A stretch of DNA of 41,747 bases from Alphaproteobacteria bacterium (GTDB lineage: Bacteria; Myxococcota_A; UBA796; GCA-2862545), in NCBI GenBank assembly GCA_020632885.1, contig JACKEQ010000041.1, positions 1 through 41,747 on the forward strand, read 5' to 3'. The translations under genes were made by a program, and so were the position numbers. Shown here in pieces: positions 24,004 to 32,899 of this stretch (within the stretch, counting starts at the first letter, position 1; each line of letters opens with the position of its first letter). The notes under the pieces were generated by a model. It ran no database searches, had not been told where the DNA came from, and saw only the letters and a program-made list of their open reading frames with translations.

Positions 24004-25965
24004 ATGGAGCACCGGGCCGACATCGAGGGGCTGCGCGCCGTCGCCGTGCTCCTGGTGGTGCTGTTCCACGCCCGGCTCGGTGTGACCGGCGGGTTCGTGG
24101 GCGTGGACGTGTTCTTCGCGCTGTCCGGCTACCTGATCACGACCCTGCTCGTCCGGGAGCACGAGCGTAGCGGGCGGATCGACCTGCTCCGGTTCTACGG
24201 ACGCCGCGTGCGACGCCTGCTGCCCGCGTCCTTCGCCGTCGTGGTCACGGTGCTCGCGGTGGGGTCCCGCGTCCTCGCGCCCGACGAGCAGCGGGATCTG
24301 GCGCGCACCGCCCAATCTGTCGCGCTGTACGCGAGCAACCTCCGCTTCGCCTGGGAGGCCGGCGACTACTTCGGCGACCTGGAGTCGAACGCGCTCCTGC
24401 ACACCTGGTCCCTCGGCGTGGAGGAGCAGTTCTACGTCCTGTGGCCCCTGGCGCTCGTCCTCGCGCTCCGGGTGCGCCAGACCGTGCCCTTCGTGCTGGC
24501 CACCGTCCTCCTCGGGCTACCCGCGGCCGCGTGGGCGGTGGGGACGAACGCCTCGTGGGCCTTCTTCCTCTCGCCCCTACGCGCCTGGGAGCTCGCGCTC
24601 GGGGCCCTCGGCGCGCTCTGGGCACCCACGCGGCTCGCGTGGATGCGGGGCACCGCGTGGTCGGTCGCCGGCGCCCTCGCCGTCGTGCTGCCCGGGTTCC
24701 TCTACACCGGTGACACACCGTTCCCCGGAGTCGCGGCCCTTCCGGCGACCCTCGGCACCACCGTGCTCCTCGTCGCGGGCGCGGGGAGCGTGGGTCCCGT
24801 CCAACAGGCCCTGTCCATCGGGCCGCTCAGGCTGCTCGGGCGCCTGTCCTACGCGTGGTACCTCTGGCACTGGCCCGTGCTCGTGCTCCTGCCGGTCTGG
24901 CTGCTCCGCGAGCCCACGTCCATCGAGGTCCTCGCGGGTCTCGGGCTCTCGCTGCTGCTGGCCTGGGCGTCCTTCCACGTCGTCGAGCAGCCGCTACGGG
25001 GCCACGCGCGCCTGCAGCCGACCGGTGCCTCCCTGGCGCTCGGGGCTCTGCTGACGGCGGCGGGCGTGGGTCTGTCGTTCGTGGCGCTGGACCACGCGGA
25101 CACCCTCTCGGCGACCCCGGAGCTCCGCGAGCTCGTGAAGGCGCGGGCCACGAAGCCCCGGCTGTACCGCCAGGGCTGTAACGCCGACCACGAGGACATC
25201 ACGTTCGACGCCCGGCGCTGTACGACGGGTGAGCCCGACGCGCCGCGGGTGGTGCTCTTCGGCGACAGCCACGCCGCCCAGTGGGCTCCACCTCTCCGAA
25301 AGCTCGCCGAGCGCGGGGAGATCCGGCTCACCACGCTCACCAAGTCCTCCTGCCGCCCGATCGGTGAGGCCCGACGGCTCGCGGTCATCGGGCGCGAGTA
25401 CACCGAGTGCGCCGTGTGGTTCGAGAACGTGCTCGAGGCGCTGCCGGGCCTGCGGCCCGCGGTGGTGCTCGTGGGCGGCCGTGTGCTCGGACCCACCGAG
25501 GAGGCCTGGCGCGCCGGGCTCTCGCGCGTGGTGGAGACGTCCCGTGCGGCGGGTGCCCAGACCGTGTTCCTCGAGGGCGTGCCGGTGCTCCCGGGCGACG
25601 TGAGCCCCTGCCTGGCCCGCAGCGTCGTGCGGGGCCTGGACCCCGCGGACTGTCACTTCGTGCCCCGGGAGCGCCCCGCCTACGACCGTGTGATCCGGGA
25701 CATCGCGCAGGCGCCCGACGTCTGGGTGGCCGAGGTGGCGGCCGACACCTGCCCGGACCACGGCGGGGGCGCCTGCGGTGCGGTGTTCGAGGGCATCCCC
25801 ATCTGGCGCGACCGCTCGCACGTCTCGGTGCCCTTCGCGCTCACGCAGCGTCGTCGCCTGCAGAGGGCGCTGCGAGGGCCTCTCAGCGCAGCCAGTGGTG
25901 AGGCAGCGCGTGGAGGACGTGCCCGTCCCGACCCACCATCGTCTCCGCCGCCACCATCGCGTTGA
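24004..25965 (+). CDS. Acyltransferase family 3 - SGNH fusion (OafA/OatA type)
   Basis: I start it at the ATG at 24004, which gives MEHRADIEGLRAVAVLLVVL, the canonical opening of AT3 proteins; product 653 residues. Residues 1-375 carry about ten membrane segments with the conserved His22 of LFHARLG, and VGVDVFFALSGYLI. The rest is an extracytoplasmic SGNH domain: VVLFGDSHAAQW (Ser422) and DRSHVS (Asp603, His606) complete the catalytic triad. Such proteins move acetyl or other acyl groups to surface polysaccharide, lipopolysaccharide or peptidoglycan. The last 83 bp overlap the convergent peptidase gene, and the final 30 residues are Pro/Arg-rich with no homology expected. Confidence 0.93.
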   Translation: MEHRADIEGLRAVAVLLVVLFHARLGVTGGFVGVDVFFALSGYLITTLLVREHERSGRIDLLRFYGRRVRRLLPASFAVVVTVLAVGSRVLAPDEQRDLARTAQSVALYASNLRFAWEAGDYFGDLESNALLHTWSLGVEEQFYVLWPLALVLALRVRQTVPFVLATVLLGLPAAAWAVGTNASWAFFLSPLRAWELALGALGALWAPTRLAWMRGTAWSVAGALAVVLPGFLYTGDTPFPGVAALPATLGTTVLLVAGAGSVGPVQQALSIGPLRLLGRLSYAWYLWHWPVLVLLPVWLLREPTSIEVLAGLGLSLLLAWASFHVVEQPLRGHARLQPTGASLALGALLTAAGVGLSFVALDHADTLSATPELRELVKARATKPRLYRQGCNADHEDITFDARRCTTGEPDAPRVVLFGDSHAAQWAPPLRKLAERGEIRLTTLTKSSCRPIGEARRLAVIGREYTECAVWFENVLEALPGLRPAVVLVGGRVLGPTEEAWRAGLSRVVETSRAAGAQTVFLEGVPVLPGDVSPCLARSVVRGLDPADCHFVPRERPAYDRVIRDIAQAPDVWVAEVAADTCPDHGGGACGAVFEGIPIWRDRSHVSVPFALTQRRRLQRALRGPLSAASGEAARGGRARPDPPSSPPPPSR

Positions 25966-26962
25966 AGATGGCCTCCTCGGTCGCCTCGGCGGTCGCTTCG
26001 AAGACGGGGTCGATGAACGCGTCGTGGAGTCGCGGTGTGCTCAGGAACGGGGGGACACCGAGGTCCCGGAAGTCGGGCGCCGGTCGCGGGACCCGGGCGG
26101 ACGGGGCGTTCGAGAAGGCGATGAGCAGGTCGCCGGAGCTGTGGCCCCCGATGCCGCCGGTGCGGCCGATGCCGAGCATGCCGCGCCGGCAGAGCCGCCC
26201 GAGCTGGCGGTCCGACAGCGGGATGTCCGTGGCGATGACCACGATGATCGACCCCTCCACGACCGCGGGCCGCTCCGGGGCGAGCTCGGGATGCTCGATG
26301 CCGAGGGGGCGTCCGTCGATCCGGAGGTGGTGCCGGCGACCGTAGTTCCCCTGCACGAGCACGCCGATGGTGTAGGGCGTACCGTCGATCGTGAGCACCC
26401 GCGAGCTCGTGCCGATGCCGCCCTTGAGCTGGAACAGCGCCATGCCGGTGCCGCCACCCACGTTGCCCTCGGCGACGGGCCCGTCGGTCGCTCCATCGAG
26501 GGCCGCGAGCACGTCGGCCCCGGTGACGTGCTGACCCCGGATGTCGTTGAGGAAGCCGTCGTAGGTCTCGGCGACCACGGGGATGACGAAGTCGTCGGCG
26601 AGCCCGTCGTTCGCGACCAGCCAGTCCACGGTGGCCCGGTGGGCGACCCCGACGGACAGCGTGTTCGTGAGCACGATGGGCGTCTCGAGGACGCCGTACT
26701 CGTCGACCTGGGACCGACCGGTGATCTCGCCGGCCCCGTTGAGCACACCGATGGCGGCCGGGCATCGCGACCGGTAGATCGAGCCCCCGTGGGGGAGGAT
26801 CGCCGTGACCCCCGTGCGCACGGGCCCTTCGCCGACGACGAGCCGGCCTTCGCCACGCACGAGGGTGGTGTGCCCGACCCGGACGTCGGGGACGTCGGTG
26901 ATGGCGTTGAGGGGGCCGGGCGGGTGGATGCCGGGGACGATGCCGAGGTCGCGGAGGCGCAT
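25883..26962 (-). CDS. P1 (DmpA/S58) family aminopeptidase
   Basis: The 359-residue protein is full length for the DmpA family of self-cleaving N-terminal-nucleophile peptidases. The N-terminal NAITDVPDVRVGHTTL, the NVGGGTGMALFQLKGGIGTS segment, Asn206 in VQGNYG, and Gly237-Ser238 in VVEGSIIVVIATDIPLS are diagnostic. The chain is expected to split before Ser238, which then becomes the nucleophile. Members cleave D-amino acid amides, L-peptides or beta-peptides. No signal peptide is present, so a cytoplasmic enzyme is likely. It is divergent from the Rieske oxidoreductase with only 21 bp between starts, and its 3' end overlaps the acyltransferase gene. Confidence 0.93.
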   Translation of the reverse strand: MRLRDLGIVPGIHPPGPLNAITDVPDVRVGHTTLVRGEGRLVVGEGPVRTGVTAILPHGGSIYRSRCPAAIGVLNGAGEITGRSQVDEYGVLETPIVLTNTLSVGVAHRATVDWLVANDGLADDFVIPVVAETYDGFLNDIRGQHVTGADVLAALDGATDGPVAEGNVGGGTGMALFQLKGGIGTSSRVLTIDGTPYTIGVLVQGNYGRRHHLRIDGRPLGIEHPELAPERPAVVEGSIIVVIATDIPLSDRQLGRLCRRGMLGIGRTGGIGGHSSGDLLIAFSNAPSARVPRPAPDFRDLGVPPFLSTPRLHDAFIDPVFEATAEATEEAIFNAMVAAETMVGRDGHVLHALPHHWLR

Positions 26963-26983
26963 CCCCCCGGGTTACCCCGGCCC

Positions 26984-28858
26984 ATGCGTCGCCGCTCGTT
27001 CCTGCAGGTTGCTGCCGCCACGGGGGCCCTGGCGTCCGCCGGGGCGGCCGCGGGGATCGCGGCGATCCAGCCCCGCCGTCGCGCGTGGCCGGCCTTCGCG
27101 GACGGCACGCGCGACACGCCGGAGCGCGCGCGGCGGGTGGTGGTGGTCGGGGGTGGGCTCGCGGGCATGAGCGCTGCCGCCACCCTGGCCGAGCGCGGGT
27201 ACGAGGTGGTGCTCCTGGAGGCCGCTCCCGACCTCGGGGGCAAGCTGGCCGGCTGGCCCGCGGAGGTCCTGGGGGAGACGGTCCCCATGGAGCACGGCTT
27301 CCACGGGTTCTTCTCGCAGTACTACAACCTCCGCGACCTGCTCGCCCGGGCCGGCGCGGACCGCGACCTCGTGCCCCAGCCGTCCTACACGGTGCTCTTC
27401 GCCGATGGTCGCGAGGAGCCCTTCGCGGCCGGCATGCTGCCGTTCCCCCTCGACCTCCTGGAGGTCCTGGGGCGCTCGCCTTCGCTCGGCTTCGCGGACG
27501 TCGCGGGCGACCGGCCGGGCATGAACGCCCTGCTCGCCTACGACCCCGAGCGTACGTTCGCCCGCTGGGACGGCCTGGACGCCGAGACCTTCGTGAAGGA
27601 GGGCGTGCTGGAGGGGCCGTTCGCGGACCTCGTGCTCCGCCCGTTCGGCCAGGCGTCGATGAACGCCCTCGAGGGGTTCTCGGCCGCCGAGCTCGTACGG
27701 TTCTTCCACTTCTACATGCTCGGGAACCCCGAGGGTCTCCGGTTCGAGGTGCTCGGTCGCGGCGTGCACCTGGCCGTGCTGGAGCCGCTGCGGGCCCACC
27801 TCGCGGAGCTCGGTGTGGACATCCGCACGTCGACCCCCGTGAACGCCGTGGTCTTCGGGGAGGACGGGCGCGCCAGGGGCGTACGGACTGGCGCTTCCGC
27901 GGGGTCCCCCTGCGCGGTGCCGGTGGAGGCGCTCGGAGCGGACTGGCAGGCCTGCGGCACGGCCTTCGTGCGGCGCACGTCGTCTGGCGTGGAGGCCCTG
28001 GACGGTCGCTGCACCCACATGGGCTGTCCGGTGCGCGTGAGCCACGACGGGTTCGCCTGTCCCTGCCACGGCGGGCGGTTCGACGCCGATGGACGTCCCA
28101 CACAGGCGCCCCCCGAGAGCCCGCTCCGCCCGCTGTCCGTGCGGGTGGAGGACGGCGTGGCGACCGTCGACACCGGCCCCGTCGAGGAGTCCGTGGTGGA
28201 GGCGGACGCCGTGGTGCTGGCCATGGAGGTCCGCGGGCTCCGCGGGCTGGCACCGAGCCTGGAGGCCCACGCACCCCACCTGGCGCGGGCTGCGCGGCTC
28301 GAGGGCGAAGCGGAGCCGTACGCCGTGGTCCGCTTCTGGCTCGACAAGCCCGTGGACCCCGCCAGGACGGCCTTCTACACCGTCGCCGGCTACACGTGGA
28401 CCGACAGCATCGCGACCTACTCGCACTTCCAGCAGCCCTACGTCGACTGGGCGGAGCGCACGGGTGGCTCGGTGGTCGAGTGCCACGCCTACGCGATCCC
28501 TCCGGAGCTCCAGGGGCCCGTGGAGACCTACCGGGACGCCCTGCTCGCCGAGCTCCGCCGCGCCTTCCCGGAGCTCGCGGAGGCCCGGGTGCTGCACGTG
28601 GAGGCCATGGCGCAGTCGAACTTCACGCGCTTCGCGCCGGGGGATCATGCGACGCGGCCGGAGGTGGTGACCGAGGTCGAGAACCTGTTCGTGGCGGGCG
28701 ACCACGTGCGCCTGCCGTTCCCGGCCTTCCTGATGGAGGCGGCGGCGACGAGCGGCCGCCTCGCGGCCAACGCGATCTGTGCGGCGGACGGCGTGCGGGA
28801 GGCCCCGATCCACACGGTGGACCTGCGGGGCCCGCTCGCGGGGGTGGTCGATGCGTGA
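26984..28858 (+). CDS. Tat-exported FAD-dependent amine-oxidase/carotenoid-desaturase-like protein with inserted Rieske domain
   Basis: The 624-residue protein begins MRRRSFLQVAAATGAL, a twin-arginine signal. An FAD-binding fold follows (VVVVGGGLAGMSAAATLAERG, GGGLAG at 56-61), with EHGFHGFFSQYYNL, which I recall from CrtU/CruE-type carotenoid desaturase/methyltransferases. A Rieske [2Fe-2S] cassette interrupts the flavoprotein at about residues 300-395: Cys343-Thr-His345 (CTHMGCP) and Cys359-Pro-Cys361-His362 (CPCHGGRFDADG). The C-terminal FAD motif is ENLFVAGDHVRLPFPAFLMEA. Electron passage between Rieske cluster and flavin is likely; the substrate could be a carotenoid or other lipid, unproven. 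The stop overlaps the start of the membrane kinase gene by 8 nt. Confidence 0.88.
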   Translation: MRRRSFLQVAAATGALASAGAAAGIAAIQPRRRAWPAFADGTRDTPERARRVVVVGGGLAGMSAAATLAERGYEVVLLEAAPDLGGKLAGWPAEVLGETVPMEHGFHGFFSQYYNLRDLLARAGADRDLVPQPSYTVLFADGREEPFAAGMLPFPLDLLEVLGRSPSLGFADVAGDRPGMNALLAYDPERTFARWDGLDAETFVKEGVLEGPFADLVLRPFGQASMNALEGFSAAELVRFFHFYMLGNPEGLRFEVLGRGVHLAVLEPLRAHLAELGVDIRTSTPVNAVVFGEDGRARGVRTGASAGSPCAVPVEALGADWQACGTAFVRRTSSGVEALDGRCTHMGCPVRVSHDGFACPCHGGRFDADGRPTQAPPESPLRPLSVRVEDGVATVDTGPVEESVVEADAVVLAMEVRGLRGLAPSLEAHAPHLARAARLEGEAEPYAVVRFWLDKPVDPARTAFYTVAGYTWTDSIATYSHFQQPYVDWAERTGGSVVECHAYAIPPELQGPVETYRDALLAELRRAFPELAEARVLHVEAMAQSNFTRFAPGDHATRPEVVTEVENLFVAGDHVRLPFPAFLMEAAATSGRLAANAICAADGVREAPIHTVDLRGPLAGVVDA

Positions 28859-30590
28859 CGCCCTCCAGAGCGCCGGCTCGTGGCTCACGGGCGGCGACTT
28901 CACGCCGGCCCAGCGCCAGAAGCTCGACGCCCACGAGGCCGAGGGCAACCAGCGTCGCCTGCGGCTCATCCTCCCGCTGATGTCGGCGTCGATGCTCCTG
29001 CTCGCCGCGCAGCTCGGTCCTGCTCCGGCGGGCGTGGACGCGCAGGAGATCCTGTTCCGGCACGCGATGGGGGCGGTGTACCTCGTGAGCGCGCTCGGGG
29101 GCTTCGTGCTCACGGGCCTCGTACTGCGCGGCGGGCCCGCGGTGCAGCGGGAGCTCCCGCTGCTCTCGAGCCTGGCGTACCTCGTGCACGTCTGCGCGGT
29201 GGTGGGGCTCGACCAGCTCTACCACCCGAAGATCACCGTGTACGCGGGCGCCTGCATGGGCATCGCGCTGCTCGTGTCCCAGACCGTCGGCCGGGTGCTG
29301 CTCACCTACGGCGTGGGTCTGGTGGCCTACAGCGCCGCCATCCTCGCGATGCAGAGCGACCCCGACCACCGCGTGAGCCTGCTCCGCATCGGCGTGCTCA
29401 CCACGTCCTTCTGCTGCGTGCTCGCGGTGTTCCTGGTGGGCGCGCGCCGTCGCGACTTCCGGCAGACCCTGACGATCGAGGAGCAGCGCGAGGAGCTCGA
29501 GGACCTCAACCGGACGCTGGAGGACCGCGTGGCCCGGCAGGTGGAGGCCCTGACGCGCCGCACCGAGGAGGTCGAGCGCCTGAACCGTCAGCTCCAGGAC
29601 CAGGTGAAGGACCGGTCGCGCGCGCTCACGGCGGCCCTCCGGCGGCTCGCACAGGGTGAGGCTGCGGCGGACGACCTCGAGGGGCGCGTGGTGGGTGGGC
29701 GCTTCGCGGTGGGCGCGCGGATCGCGGCCGGCGGGATGGGTGCCGTGTACGAGGGGCTCGACACGTCGTCCGGCGACGAGGTGGCCGTGAAGGTGATCCG
29801 CAGCTCGGGCCGCACGCCGCTCTCGATGTTGGAGCGGTTCCTCCGGGAGGCCGAGACGGTCGCCACGGTGGCCCATCCGGCGGTCGTCCGCATGCTGCAC
29901 GTGGACATCGAGGACGACGGCACCTTCTACCAGGTGCAGGAGCTCGTGCGCGGCGAGACCCTCCAGGCGGCCCTGAAGCGCGCTGGGGGCCGGATGTCGC
30001 CCGAGGCGTCCATCCGGGTGCTCGCCACCCTCGCGGAGGCGCTGGCGGCCGCTCACGCGAAGGGTGTCGTGCACCGGGACGTGAAGCCCGCCAACATCAT
30101 GCTCACCCGCGATCCTCCCGGCCTCAAGCTCCTGGACTTCGGGATCTCCAAGCTCGCGGCGGAGGACGGCACCCTCTACGAGGGCGAGGTGGGCTCGGAC
30201 GTCTCGACGGATCGCCACCAGACCCGGGCGGGTGCCGTGATGGGCACACCGCAGTTCATGAGCCCGGAGCAGCAGGAGGACGCGAGCGGGGTGACGGATC
30301 GCGCGGACGTGTTCGCCCTCGGGGTGGTCGCCGGGGCCATGCTGCTCGGGGATCTCCCGTCTGCGGGATCCACCGGGGCCTTCGAGGGTCTCGTGCACCT
30401 GGAGGCCGACGTGCGGGCCCTGCTCGGCCGCTGCCTGCACGGCGATCCCCTCCAGAGGCCGTCCGCAGAGGATCTCCACGCGCGCCTGTCCACGGCCGGC
30501 TCGGGTGGCACGGTCCGTCCGCTGCACCACTTCGTGGCCTGGGACGCCCTGCGCGGCGACACCACCGACACGGAGGAGACGGTCTACTGA
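28851..30590 (+). CDS. Multi-spanning membrane Ser/Thr protein kinase with coiled coil
   Basis: The ATG at 28851 lies inside the end of the Rieske gene (8-nt overlap), implying coupling; product 579 residues. Residues about 40-200 hold around six membrane helices (LILPLMSASMLLLAAQLG, AVYLVSALGGFVLTGLVL and others). Residues about 205-270 form a charged coiled coil of the kind normally seen before a histidine kinase domain. A Hanks kinase domain instead occupies about 285-560: IAAGGMGAVYEG, VAVKVI, VVHRDVKPANIML, LLDFGISK, GTPQFMSPEQ. So a histidine-kinase-like sensor head is joined to a Ser/Thr kinase. The last residues TDTEET are acidic and Thr-rich and may be autophosphorylated. Confidence 0.92.
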   Translation: MRDALQSAGSWLTGGDFTPAQRQKLDAHEAEGNQRRLRLILPLMSASMLLLAAQLGPAPAGVDAQEILFRHAMGAVYLVSALGGFVLTGLVLRGGPAVQRELPLLSSLAYLVHVCAVVGLDQLYHPKITVYAGACMGIALLVSQTVGRVLLTYGVGLVAYSAAILAMQSDPDHRVSLLRIGVLTTSFCCVLAVFLVGARRRDFRQTLTIEEQREELEDLNRTLEDRVARQVEALTRRTEEVERLNRQLQDQVKDRSRALTAALRRLAQGEAAADDLEGRVVGGRFAVGARIAAGGMGAVYEGLDTSSGDEVAVKVIRSSGRTPLSMLERFLREAETVATVAHPAVVRMLHVDIEDDGTFYQVQELVRGETLQAALKRAGGRMSPEASIRVLATLAEALAAAHAKGVVHRDVKPANIMLTRDPPGLKLLDFGISKLAAEDGTLYEGEVGSDVSTDRHQTRAGAVMGTPQFMSPEQQEDASGVTDRADVFALGVVAGAMLLGDLPSAGSTGAFEGLVHLEADVRALLGRCLHGDPLQRPSAEDLHARLSTAGSGGTVRPLHHFVAWDALRGDTTDTEETVY

Positions 30591-30657
30591 CGGCCGTCGA
30601 ATTCGCTACAGGGCGGGCCCGCACGGTCGATTGCACCACCACACGGGAGGTGCGACC

Positions 30658-31440
30658 TTGGCGGCACCGCATGCGTACAAGACCATCGAGCAGCCCCGAC
30701 GGGTCGAAGGGCTGACGCGCGACGAGATCTGCAACCGGTACATGCGGAAGGTGCTGCTCATCGCGCGCCGTATCGCCGACCGGCTGCCGTCCGACTCGGC
30801 CATCGGCGTCGACGACCTGGCCGGGTGGGGGGCCATCGGGCTCCTCGAGGCGTTCGACCGCTTCGACCCCGACCAGAAGATCAAGTTCAGCACGTTCGCC
30901 GAGTACCGCATCCGCGGCGCCATGGTGGACGCGCTCCGGACCCACGACAGCTTCTCCCGGCGCCGTCGGCAGCTCGCGAAGCGGATCGACGCGGTCCGGC
31001 ACCAGCTCCGCGGGCGGACCGGGGTGGACCCCGAGCCCATCGCGTGTGCCCGCGAGCTCGGGATGACCCTCGAGCAGTACCACGAGGCCCTCGGCAAGGT
31101 GCGGTCGGTGACCCACGTGTCGCTGATGGCCAACGACGACGAGGGGCGTCCGCTCACCGAGGTCATCCCGTCGGAGACGCGCGCACCGGACGACGAGCAC
31201 GACCGCGAGGAGACCCGCACGCTGCTCCGGAACGCCGTGAACGAGCTCGGCGACCGCGAGCGCCAGGTCATCCTGATGTACTACGGCAAGCAGATGTCGG
31301 GTGCGGAGATCGCCGCTGTGTACGGCGTCACCGTGAGCCGCGTCTCCCAGATCCTCTCGGCTGCCAGGCGCACCTTGCGCGGCAAGCTCGACGGTCAGAT
31401 CACCTTCGACGACCTCGACAAGGGGAGGAACCGCCCATGA
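30658..31440 (+). CDS. fliA: Flagellar sigma factor (sigma-28/FliA type)
   Basis: I place the start at a TTG (30658): GGGAGG at 30645-30650 lies 7 nt upstream, and no ATG or GTG fits before sigma region 2. Product 260 residues. Region 2 is IGVDDLAGWGAIGLLEAFDR and KFSTFAEYRIRGAMVDALR. Region 3 is about residues 105-155, and region 4 is LGDRERQVILMYYGKQMSGA with the helix-turn-helix VYGVTVSRVSQILS. FliA family members (about 240-260 aa) direct transcription of late flagellar genes. No anti-sigma FlgM is seen beside it. It leads the rod/ring operon, its stop overlapping flgF by ATGA, which is unusual placement. Confidence 0.9.
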   Translation: MAAPHAYKTIEQPRRVEGLTRDEICNRYMRKVLLIARRIADRLPSDSAIGVDDLAGWGAIGLLEAFDRFDPDQKIKFSTFAEYRIRGAMVDALRTHDSFSRRRRQLAKRIDAVRHQLRGRTGVDPEPIACARELGMTLEQYHEALGKVRSVTHVSLMANDDEGRPLTEVIPSETRAPDDEHDREETRTLLRNAVNELGDRERQVILMYYGKQMSGAEIAAVYGVTVSRVSQILSAARRTLRGKLDGQITFDDLDKGRNRP

Positions 31441-32123
31441 GCGACGGCATGTTCCGCAGCCTCTCCGGCGCGCGAGCCATGTGGAAGACGATGGAGGTGG
31501 TGGCCAACAACGCCGCCAACGTCTCCACGACGGGCTTCCAGGCGGGCCGCGTGGCCTTCGAGTCGTACGGGGAGGGCGAGCACCTGGACGAGGGCTACGC
31601 CGTCGTGGCCACGGTGCGCCCGATCCGGCGGAACGGGCCGCTCGAGGCCACCGGCAACCCCACGGACGTGGCGCTGCAGGGACCCGGATACTTCGCGGTG
31701 GAGACCGCCGACTCCATCCTGTTCACGCGGGATGGTTCCTTCGTGGTCGGCAACGACGGGGTGCTCGCCACCCGGGAGGGCTGGCCCGTGCTGGGGGAGC
31801 ACGGGCCGATCACGGTCCCTCCGGGGGAGACGCTCCGGATCTCGGAGGACGGTACGGTCTCCACCGCCGACTCCGGCGAGCTCGGTCGGCTCTCGCGCAT
31901 GGACGGCGCGCTGGCCCACGCGGGCGGGAACCTCTGGCGGGCGACCGGCCCGATGTTCGACGTCGACACGCCCGTCGCGGGCGGCCACCTCGAGGGCAGC
32001 AACGTCGACCCCATGCGCACCATGGTCGACCTCATCCAGGCGAGCCACCAGTTCGAGATGCTCCAGAAGGCGATGCAGACGGACGAGGAGATGACCACCA
32101 TGATGAACCAGTCCGGGAGCTGA
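31437..32123 (+). CDS. flgF: Flagellar basal-body rod protein FlgF
   Basis: The 228-residue protein has the N-terminal rod motif in diverged form (ARAMWKTMEVVANNAANVST), the middle beta domain (GPGYFAVETADSILFTRDGSF) and the C-terminal LEGSNVDPMRTMVDLIQASHQFEMLQ shortened here as the FlgF/FlgG helix. The N-terminus reads MSDGMFRSLSGAR instead of SLYVAASGM. It would sit in the proximal rod, next to the distal rod FlgG. The start overlaps the fliA stop (ATGA) and has GGGGAGG upstream. flgG follows 2 bp after its stop. Confidence 0.92.
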   Translation: MSDGMFRSLSGARAMWKTMEVVANNAANVSTTGFQAGRVAFESYGEGEHLDEGYAVVATVRPIRRNGPLEATGNPTDVALQGPGYFAVETADSILFTRDGSFVVGNDGVLATREGWPVLGEHGPITVPPGETLRISEDGTVSTADSGELGRLSRMDGALAHAGGNLWRATGPMFDVDTPVAGGHLEGSNVDPMRTMVDLIQASHQFEMLQKAMQTDEEMTTMMNQSGS

Positions 32124-32125
32124 TC

Positions 32126-32899
32126 ATGAGCCGATCCCTGTACATCGCAGCCAGCGGCATGGCCGCGCAGCAGCTCCGTCTGGAGAACATCGCGAACAAC
32201 ATCGCGAACGTGGGCACCACGGCGTTCAAGCGCTCGCAGGGCACCTTCGCGGACCTGCTCTACCAGGAGCTCACGACCGTCTCGAACCCCGACACCGGCG
32301 TCGTGGCCGAGCTCGGCGGGGGCGTGCGGGTGGCGGGCATGCAGCGCGACCACCAGCAGGGCAGCCTGCGTGAGTCGGGCAACCCGCTCCACGTGGCCAT
32401 CGAGGGCAAGGGCTTCTTCGCGGTGGAGGACCCCAGCGGGGCCCGGATGTACACGCGCGACGGGACGTTCACCCGCTCGGCGGACGGCCAGCTCATCACG
32501 GCGGGCGGTCTGCGTGTGGCGGGCGACATCGTGTTCCCGGACGACACCCAGAACGTGCGGATCAGCCCGGACGGCACGGTGAGCGTCACGCTCGCGGGCG
32601 GCGACGGCATGTCGGAGGTCGTGCTCGGGGAGCTCGAGCTCGTCACCGTCGACAACCCGAACACCCTCCGGTCGCTCGGCAACAACCTCTACGCCGCCAC
32701 CGCCGAGTCCGGCGAGCCGCGTCGCTGGGAGGCCGGGATCGACGGCCGGGTGGCGCAGGGCATGGTGGAGACCAGCAACGTGGACGTGGCCACCGAGCTC
32801 ATCGAGCTGATCGAGGCCCAGCGGGCCTACGAGCTCAACAGCAAGGTCGTCCAGGCGACGGACGAGGCGCTGCAGGTCGCGTCTGGCTTGAAGCGCTGA
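32126..32899 (+). CDS. flgG: Flagellar distal rod protein FlgG
   Basis: The 257-residue protein is full length and textbook for FlgG: MSRSLYIAASGMAAQQ, ENIANNIANVGTTAFKRSQG, GKGFFAVEDPSGARMYTRDG and the C-terminal VETSNVDVATELIELIEAQR then AYELNSKVVQATDE. It forms the distal rod that crosses the periplasm inside the P and L rings. The ATG at 32126 is 2 bp after the flgF stop. The stop overlaps the flgA start by one base (TGATG). Confidence 0.97.
   Translation: MSRSLYIAASGMAAQQLRLENIANNIANVGTTAFKRSQGTFADLLYQELTTVSNPDTGVVAELGGGVRVAGMQRDHQQGSLRESGNPLHVAIEGKGFFAVEDPSGARMYTRDGTFTRSADGQLITAGGLRVAGDIVFPDDTQNVRISPDGTVSVTLAGGDGMSEVVLGELELVTVDNPNTLRSLGNNLYAATAESGEPRRWEAGIDGRVAQGMVETSNVDVATELIELIEAQRAYELNSKVVQATDEALQVASGLKR

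Noticed and set aside
28623..30530. Minus-strand open frame of about 635 codons opposite the membrane kinase
   Set aside because: Composition is Arg/His/Glu noise and the plus strand has a complete kinase with all motifs.
30591..30657. Possible sigma factor promoter before fliA
   Set aside because: Only a weak CTACAG-like box is seen and no -35, so I did not list it.
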